A DNA stretch of 64,000 nucleotides. It comes from CADEDH01 sp039029735 (GTDB lineage Bacteria; Actinomycetota; Acidimicrobiia; Acidimicrobiales; SZUA-35). The translations under genes and the position numbers were made by a program. Position 1 is the stretch's first letter. Every line of letters begins with the position of its first letter. The notes under the pieces were generated by a model that saw only the letters and a program-made list of their open reading frames with translations, made no database searches and was not told where the DNA came from. Below are positions 59,781 through 64,000 of the stretch, piece after piece. The stretch is taken from positions 62,001-126,000 of the forward strand of contig JBCCFL010000005.1 in assembly GCA_039029735.1 (NCBI GenBank), read 5' to 3'.

Positions 59781-60539
59781 TCAGCCGGCCCGCAGCGACG
59801 CCGCCACTTCGTCGCCGAGGCACCACCATGCGGTGCGGGCACCGTCGTCGGTGTCGGCGGTGCGCACGGTTGGTTCTGTGCCAACCGGGAGCCCGCTGCG
59901 GTACTCGACCGAGAACTCGCGGGGTGATGCCGCCTCGTCCGCACCGTCGGCGGCGAGCCACTCCTCAGCCAACGCCCAGTAGGCCGCGTTGTTCACATGC
60001 CCGTACACGTCGTGATCCGTTGCGCGGAGCAGCCACGGTGTTTCGGGCGCCGAGTCGGGTGGCTCGCCGTGGTGGAGCCGGGCCTTGACCGTACGGCCAC
60101 CGGCCGCCGGGCCGTAGATCGCCTGGAACTGATCGGTGAGGCGGGCCGGACGGCTCGACGCACGGTCCACACAGATCCACAGTGTGACGGCGTGGCACCG
60201 GCCGCCGTCGCTGCCCACGACATCGAGGCTGCGCTCCGCCCACCGACCGCCGAGGCCTGAACACCACGTGGTGATCGTGAGCGTTTCGGCCAGGCGGGGC
60301 CACTGCGTCACCGTTACCGCCGTGCGTCGGACCACCCAGCTGGGCTCGACGTCGAGGCCAGCGTCGGTGGTGTCGTCGTCGGACACGTCCTGCGTGTAGC
60401 GGGTGAGCGCATCGAGACGCAGTCGACCCAGAGGCGAGGCGTCGCCGAGGCGCACCTTGCGGATGCCGGTGAACTGGCGCCGACCGTCGTCGGCCACCAC
60501 GGCACCCGCGACCTGAGGATCCATGGGCGGGACGGGCAT
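59781..60539 (-). CDS. acyl-ACP thioesterase-like protein
   Basis: The ATG at 60539 gives 252 residues. Two hotdog halves are visible: the N-terminal one with RLRLDALTRYTQDVSDDD and WVVRRTAVTVTQWPRLAETLTITTWCSGLGGRWAER, typical of FatA/acyl-ACP thioesterases, and the C-terminal one with DVYGHVNNAAYWALAEEWL. It releases fatty acids from ACP or CoA. Nearby desaturase and acyl-CoA ligase fit fatty-acid handling. Confidence 0.85.
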   Translation of the reverse strand: MPVPPMDPQVAGAVVADDGRRQFTGIRKVRLGDASPLGRLRLDALTRYTQDVSDDDTTDAGLDVEPSWVVRRTAVTVTQWPRLAETLTITTWCSGLGGRWAERSLDVVGSDGGRCHAVTLWICVDRASSRPARLTDQFQAIYGPAAGGRTVKARLHHGEPPDSAPETPWLLRATDHDVYGHVNNAAYWALAEEWLAADGADEAASPREFSVEYRSGLPVGTEPTVRTADTDDGARTAWWCLGDEVAASLRAG

Positions 60540-60756
60540 GGCGAGGCACGCTACCGGCGGGTTCAGGTCGATTCCGGGCCGTTGCACCAGACAATTTCCC
60601 CCGCCGCGGTTTATTCGGTTGACAGAGACCGCGATACGTACGAGCGTGTTGACACGGCGAGGGGGTCGCGCGCACAGCGCTCTCCTCAGGTTCTACGATG
60701 ACCAGCCGACACCTACATCACCAGATCGCACACGCAGAAAGGACCGGTAGCCGACG
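60540..60756 (+). promoter_or_regulatory. promoter region of the small gene, with two TTGACA boxes
   Basis: GTTGACA occurs at 60618-60624 and 60648-60654, exactly 30 bp apart. TTGACA is the -35 consensus, but no good -10 is seen at 17 bp from either. AAAGGA at 60737-60742 is the ribosome site of the next gene. Confidence 0.4.
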
Positions 60757-61032
60757 ATGCTGAACCTCACGCACATCACGTCGAGCCAGATCGTGTCCCC
60801 TCTGCGCGCCGCCGTATCAGGACACGTGGGCCTCGCGATTTCCGCTGCTGGTGCTTCCATCGACGGCTTCATGGCCTCGATGTTCGCGGGCACCACCGAC
60901 ACCGGCCGCACCCGCTTCGCCACCATCACCTGGTGTGCCGCGGGCCAGCCGAACGTGCGGAACGCCTATGTGCTCCCTACCACCAAGTTCGGCCACGAGA
61001 GCCACTCCCAGCTGTGGAGGTTCGAGACCTGA
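60757..61032 (+). CDS. small protein of unknown function in its own transcription unit
   Basis: The 91-residue frame has a good ribosome site, an upstream -35-like repeat and a true intrinsic terminator just downstream, so it is almost certainly expressed alone. The sequence (SGHVGLAISAAGASIDGFMASMFAG and RTRFATITWCAAGQPNVRNAYVLPTTKFGHESHSQLWRFET) matches no family I know. No signal or membrane helix is clear. Confidence 0.7.
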   Translation: MLNLTHITSSQIVSPLRAAVSGHVGLAISAAGASIDGFMASMFAGTTDTGRTRFATITWCAAGQPNVRNAYVLPTTKFGHESHSQLWRFET

Positions 61033-61058
61033 GAAAACAGGTACCAAGAACCACACCG

Positions 61059-61091
61059 AGCCGCTGGGAGCACAAGCCCCCAGCGGCTTTT
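61059..61091 (+). terminator. intrinsic terminator of the small gene
   Basis: AGCCGCTGGG (61059-61068) pairs with CCCAGCGGCT (61079-61088), followed by TTTT and, after GTGC, another TTTT. This is one of the few U-tract terminators in the window. Confidence 0.85.
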
Positions 61092-61133
61092 GTGCTTTTC
61101 GGCCCTCGTGAGACGCCAACGACGTATTCCTCC

Positions 61134-61161
61134 GTCCGGAATTCGCTCTTCGATTCCGGAC
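61134..61161. promoter_or_regulatory. inverted repeat upstream of whiB
   Basis: GTCCGGAAT (61134-61142) and ATTCCGGAC (61153-61161) are perfect 9-bp arms with 10 bp between them, 53 bp before the whiB start. It may be an operator or a leader hairpin. Confidence 0.45.
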
Positions 61162-61214
61162 TGCCCCAATGACCGAACCCTGACCGTTCACCTTCGCCGA
61201 CAAGGACAAGACCG

Positions 61215-61571
61215 ATGAGCGTCACTGAAGCTCGAATCCTTCCAACCACCATCGATCACGCAGACGAGACCTGGCGAGTCGAGGCCGCGTGCCGAACCAT
61301 CCCCGAAGCATGGAAGCTCTTCTACTCCGAGGAGCTGCATGACATCGCTGCGGCCAAGCGCGTGTGCGCCGAGTGCCCGGTGATCGCACCGTGCCTCGAG
61401 GGCGCCATCAACCGGGCCGAGCCGTGCGGCGTCTGGGGCGGCCAGCTCTTCCTGAACGGTCGCATCCTGGCGAACAAGCGGCGTCGGGGGCGCCCACCCA
61501 AGCATCCGCGGCCCGAAGATCAGCTGCCGGTCGTGCCGGTTCCCGAGCACCTCCAGAAGCTGATTGCCTGA
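61215..61571 (+). CDS. WhiB-family iron-sulfur transcription factor with AT-hook tail
   Basis: WhiB proteins bind a [4Fe-4S] cluster and the sigma factor and control development and redox response in actinobacteria. The 118-residue product has C26, C51, C54 and C60 (CxxC in KRVCAECPVIAPC) and the GVWGG turn at 72-76, with an extra C71 before it. A basic C-terminal extension (KRRRGRPPKHP) contains an RGRPPK AT-hook-like motif. AAGGAC precedes the ATG. Confidence 0.95.
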   Translation: MSVTEARILPTTIDHADETWRVEAACRTIPEAWKLFYSEELHDIAAAKRVCAECPVIAPCLEGAINRAEPCGVWGGQLFLNGRILANKRRRGRPPKHPRPEDQLPVVPVPEHLQKLIA

Positions 61572-61574
61572 GGC

Positions 61575-61810
61575 GGGGAACACCCACACCTGGTGTGGGT
61601 GTTCCCCCAATGCCGCTCGCGCCACAGCGCGCGACGTTCGTGCGAATCGCCGAGGCGATTCGCCAGGTGCCGGCCCCCGGCCGGCACACCTCGAGCGGAA
61701 CACGCCAGCGTGAGTGACGTTCATCGAGCTCATGCCGAGCATCCGCTCGTCTCCCCCGGTGCCCGGACGTGCCGCACCGACCCGCCGTCAGGGTCGGTGG
61801 GCGTCCGGGC
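61575..61810 (+). other. hairpin-rich intergenic region behind whiB
   Basis: The 367-bp space (61572-61938) has no credible gene but four strong hairpins: 16-bp arms with one base between (61575-61607); 10-bp arms (61642-61651 and 61654-61663); 8-bp GTGCCGGC/GCCGGCAC (61667-61674 and 61680-61687); and a nested pair with outer 9-bp arms (61761-61769 and 61802-61810) around inner 8-bp arms (61776-61783 and 61791-61798). The first is probably the whiB terminator. The rest could be an RNA or a 3' UTR structure. Confidence 0.5.
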
Positions 61811-61938
61811 TCCGTGGTGTCTACGCTCAGACCGCAGAAATCCGCCTGAGAAGTGGGAATGGGTGCTGGCCGTCTCCGGTTCGTTGGGGCAAGACTGATG
61901 CCGCTGGACCGACGGATCAGCACGACCCGGAGCAGCCG

Positions 61939-62550
61939 ATGGATTCCGACATCAACCCCGACACGGACCCCAGCGCCGATCGACCCCCGATCGACTCTGC
62001 GGTCGACGAGACCGACGCTGCACCGACGAGCCCCAACTGGCCGATGATCATCGGTGGAGCCATCGTGGCCATCGCAGTCGTGGTTGGTCTTGCGCTGTTC
62101 GCCGGGGGCGGAGAGGACGCCACTGATGTGGCGTCCAGCGAGATCCGTGATCTGGAGTTCCTCAATGAGGACGGCACCACCGGCACCCTCGCCCAGTTCG
62201 AGGGTCAGCCCGTTGTGGTGAACTTCTTCGCCTCGTGGTGCGCCCCGTGCCGAGGGGAACTGCCGGAGTTCGAGAAGACGTTCGTCGACGGCGGCGGCGA
62301 CGTGCTGTTCGTCGGGGTCAGCCACGACTTCGACGAGGCGTCGTGGCGGAGCTTCGAGGAGGAATTCGCCCTCAGCTACCCGACGGTGTTCCAGCCGAAC
62401 ACGGAGATCTGGACCACACTCGGGCTGTTCGGTACGCCCGCCACGATCTTCATCGCTCCCGACGGAGAGGTGCTGCACGAGTTCACTGGCGTGCTCACCG
62501 AGGAGTCGTTGAAGGACTTGATCGCAGAACACCTGGACGTGGAGATCTGA
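61939..62550 (+). CDS. tlpA: membrane-anchored TlpA/ResA-like thioredoxin
   Basis: ATG 61939 has GGAG upstream and gives 203 residues. A short acidic head is followed by a membrane helix (about 36-55) and a thioredoxin domain facing outward, with CAPC at 101-104 in VVVNFFASWCAPCRGELPEF and the GTPATIFI cis-proline loop. It reduces disulfides outside the membrane. CcdA directly follows and would feed it electrons; the partners may serve cytochrome c maturation. Confidence 0.93.
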   Translation: MDSDINPDTDPSADRPPIDSAVDETDAAPTSPNWPMIIGGAIVAIAVVVGLALFAGGGEDATDVASSEIRDLEFLNEDGTTGTLAQFEGQPVVVNFFASWCAPCRGELPEFEKTFVDGGGDVLFVGVSHDFDEASWRSFEEEFALSYPTVFQPNTEIWTTLGLFGTPATIFIAPDGEVLHEFTGVLTEESLKDLIAEHLDVEI

Positions 62551-62553
62551 GCA

Positions 62554-63438
62554 ATGGGATTTGGTGAACTGTTCGACGCCCGAGCTTTTGCGCTCGGCAT
62601 GGTGGCGCTGGTGAACCCGTGCGGCTTCGCTCTTCTGCCGGCCTATCTGGGCTACTTCCTCGGCACCAACGAGGCCGACGCCAGTGAGTCTCGCATCCTC
62701 GCCCTGAACCGGGCGCAGATCGTGGCGCTCTCGATGTCGCTCGGGTTCATGGCGGTGTTCGGGCTTTTCGGCCTTGCCCTCGCCGGGGTGCTCGGCACCA
62801 TCGCCCCCTGGCTCGCCTGGGTCACGTTGGTGATGGGCGTACTGCTGATCGCCCTGGGCGTGGCCATGGCGCTGGGCTACCGGCCCACCGTGGCCATCCC
62901 CCAGCTCGAGCGGGGCACGGGCAGCCGCTCGGTTGGCAGCATGTTCGTGTTCGGCGTGTCCTACGCCCTCGCCTCACTCACCTGCACGATCGGCATCTTC
63001 CTCTCCGCCGTCGGCACCTCGGCATCGGGCGCCTCGTTCGCGGAGCGCTTCGGTGGCTTCTTGTCCTACGGGGCAGGCATGGGCCTGATGGCCACCGGCC
63101 TCACCCTTGCCGTCGCCTTCGGCCAGAAGGGCGTGGTCAACGGGATGCGCCAGATCATGCCGTACATCTACACGATCTCGGCCGTGGTGCTGATCATCGT
63201 CGGTGCCTACGTGGCCTGGTATGGCTTCTGGTCGACCGACCCGATCAACAACCCGGCCGGCCCCGTGATCTGGGTGGAGGAGCGCCAGGCCGAGGTGGCC
63301 AACTGGATCGACCGGCGCACCACCGTCTTGGGCTGGGGCTTCCTGATCATCAATGCGGCCCTCGTGGTGGCCGGTTTCATCGCCCGCCGCGCATCGGGCT
63401 CGGGCACGCCTCGCACCCCGGCTGGCACCACCGCCTGA
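62554..63438 (+). CDS. ccdA: CcdA-family thiol-disulfide transporter
   Basis: The 294-residue protein has six or more helices and the DsbD/CcdA cysteines C23 in LVNPCGFALLPAY and C144 in ALASLTCTIGIFLS. It passes reducing power from cytosolic thioredoxin across the membrane to TlpA, 3 bp upstream. The C-terminus adds two further helices and a Ser/Thr/Pro tail beyond the ~230-residue core. Confidence 0.93.
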   Translation: MGFGELFDARAFALGMVALVNPCGFALLPAYLGYFLGTNEADASESRILALNRAQIVALSMSLGFMAVFGLFGLALAGVLGTIAPWLAWVTLVMGVLLIALGVAMALGYRPTVAIPQLERGTGSRSVGSMFVFGVSYALASLTCTIGIFLSAVGTSASGASFAERFGGFLSYGAGMGLMATGLTLAVAFGQKGVVNGMRQIMPYIYTISAVVLIIVGAYVAWYGFWSTDPINNPAGPVIWVEERQAEVANWIDRRTTVLGWGFLIINAALVVAGFIARRASGSGTPRTPAGTTA

Positions 63439-63508
63439 TCTCATCGGCGCCACGGCGTCGGGTGCCCCGGTTGGAGCCCGACGCCGGGCAGCTGACATGG
63501 TGTAGGTC

Positions 63509-64000
63509 GTGCAGGACGTCGACCGGACCCCGATCTCCTTCGGCGAACTCCTCGATCGCCCTGGTGTGACCGAACGCGTCGATCTGCGCGGGCGGTTCGG
63601 TTTCCTGGCGTTTCACGGCGGGAATCTCGAGCGCACCACGGAACAGATCGCCGCTGAGGCTGCCGCCCGATCTGGTTCGTCGTTCTACGGCGTGCTCCAG
63701 CCTCGCGGCATGCGCCATCACATCCCGTCGACCAAGGTCGACCCGGCCGAGGCCCCGAATCTCGCTGCCTTCCTCGATCACTGCGACCACGTGGTGGCCG
63801 TGCACGGCTACGGGCTCCAGGGACACTTCGCCAGCCTGCTCTGCGGTGGCCAGAACCGCGAGCTGGCAACGCACGTCGCTTCCCACATCCGCGATGCGCT
63901 TCCCTTCTACCGCACGATCGACGACATCGACCGGATACCGAAACCGCTCCGAGGGATGCATCCCAAGAACCCGTGCAACCTCACGTCGGGTGGCGGCATG
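63509..64000 (+). CDS. poly-gamma-glutamate hydrolase family protein, 3' truncated by the window
   Basis: The frame starts at GTG 63509 and is still open at the end of the window (164 codons). FLAFHGGNLERTTEQIAAEAA, then VVAVHGYGLQG and ELATHVASHIRDAL match the zinc-dependent PghP/DUF867 family, where the HGGxxE segment binds zinc. Relatives in phages cut poly-gamma-glutamate, while chromosomal members are of unknown use. The final part ends ...PCNLTSGGGM. Confidence 0.8.
   Translation, partial: MQDVDRTPISFGELLDRPGVTERVDLRGRFGFLAFHGGNLERTTEQIAAEAAARSGSSFYGVLQPRGMRHHIPSTKVDPAEAPNLAAFLDHCDHVVAVHGYGLQGHFASLLCGGQNRELATHVASHIRDALPFYRTIDDIDRIPKPLRGMHPKNPCNLTSGGGM

Overview
The window is a 64 kb piece of a high-GC actinobacterial chromosome. 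Mycothiol glycosyltransferase (mshA), WhiB, an RsiG-type anti-sigma factor, an NnaR-type HemD/wHTH regulator and the rex-hemA-hemC-hemD order all point to Actinomycetota. The divergence from Streptomyces/Mycobacterium, the many GTG starts and the dense ATGA/GTGA overlaps suggest an early-branching class such as Acidimicrobiia; that placement is inference. No insertion sequence, integrase, prophage or CRISPR array was seen. It reads as ordinary chromosome with some lineage-specific accessory genes.

Layout. 1-3.5 kb: the 3' end of a c-type cytochrome gene, a small lipoprotein, and a large secreted metalloprotease; two copies of a structured repeat lie here. 3.5-11.2 kb: one minus-strand run for tetrapyrrole synthesis and redox control (acyl-CoA ligase, rex, hemA, hemC, hemD, hemB, hemL). 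11.4-24.1 kb: a secreted CAP protein, then a complete assimilatory nitrate system: siroheme synthase, nitrate reductase, a fused double-ATPase nitrate ABC transporter with permease and binding protein, an NnaR-like regulator, and NirD/NirB nitrite reductase. The siroheme synthase supplies the NirB cofactor. 24.2-26.6 kb: a previously unlisted 29-residue membrane peptide, a SAM hydroxide adenosyltransferase, proC and a HAD phosphatase. 26.6-28.7 kb: a truncated TetR gene behind three copies of one palindrome, next to a Tat-exported molybdopterin oxidoreductase and its cytochrome b561 partner.

28.8-36.1 kb: a polyamine locus: PotABCD importer, agmatinase, a GNAT acetyltransferase and a divergent FAD amine oxidase. 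36.2-42.6 kb: YbjN, mshA, an XRE regulator, an RsiG-like c-di-GMP anti-sigma factor, a repeat-rich membrane protein, a MoaD-like protein, a phosphoglycerate mutase-like phosphatase and a YgjP-type peptidase. 42.6-50.6 kb: small unknown proteins, two lipoproteins, tRNA-Lys, a large AAA/TPR transcription regulator and hypothetical genes. 50.6-60.6 kb: Lrp regulator, M20 amidohydrolase, glutaminyl cyclase, alpha/beta hydrolase, threonine deaminase, acyl-ACP desaturase and an ATP-dependent DNA ligase divergent around a perfect 20-bp palindrome, thioesterases, dUTPase and oligoribonuclease. 60.7-64 kb: a self-contained small gene of unknown function, whiB followed by a hairpin-rich gap, a TlpA/CcdA thiol-redox pair, and the start of a poly-gamma-glutamate hydrolase family gene.

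The points most worth following up are the RsiG homologue, the TetR remnant with its operator array, the 29-residue coupled peptide, the covarying hairpin repeat near the left end, the operator palindromes before nnaR and between the desaturase and ligase, and the structured region behind whiB.
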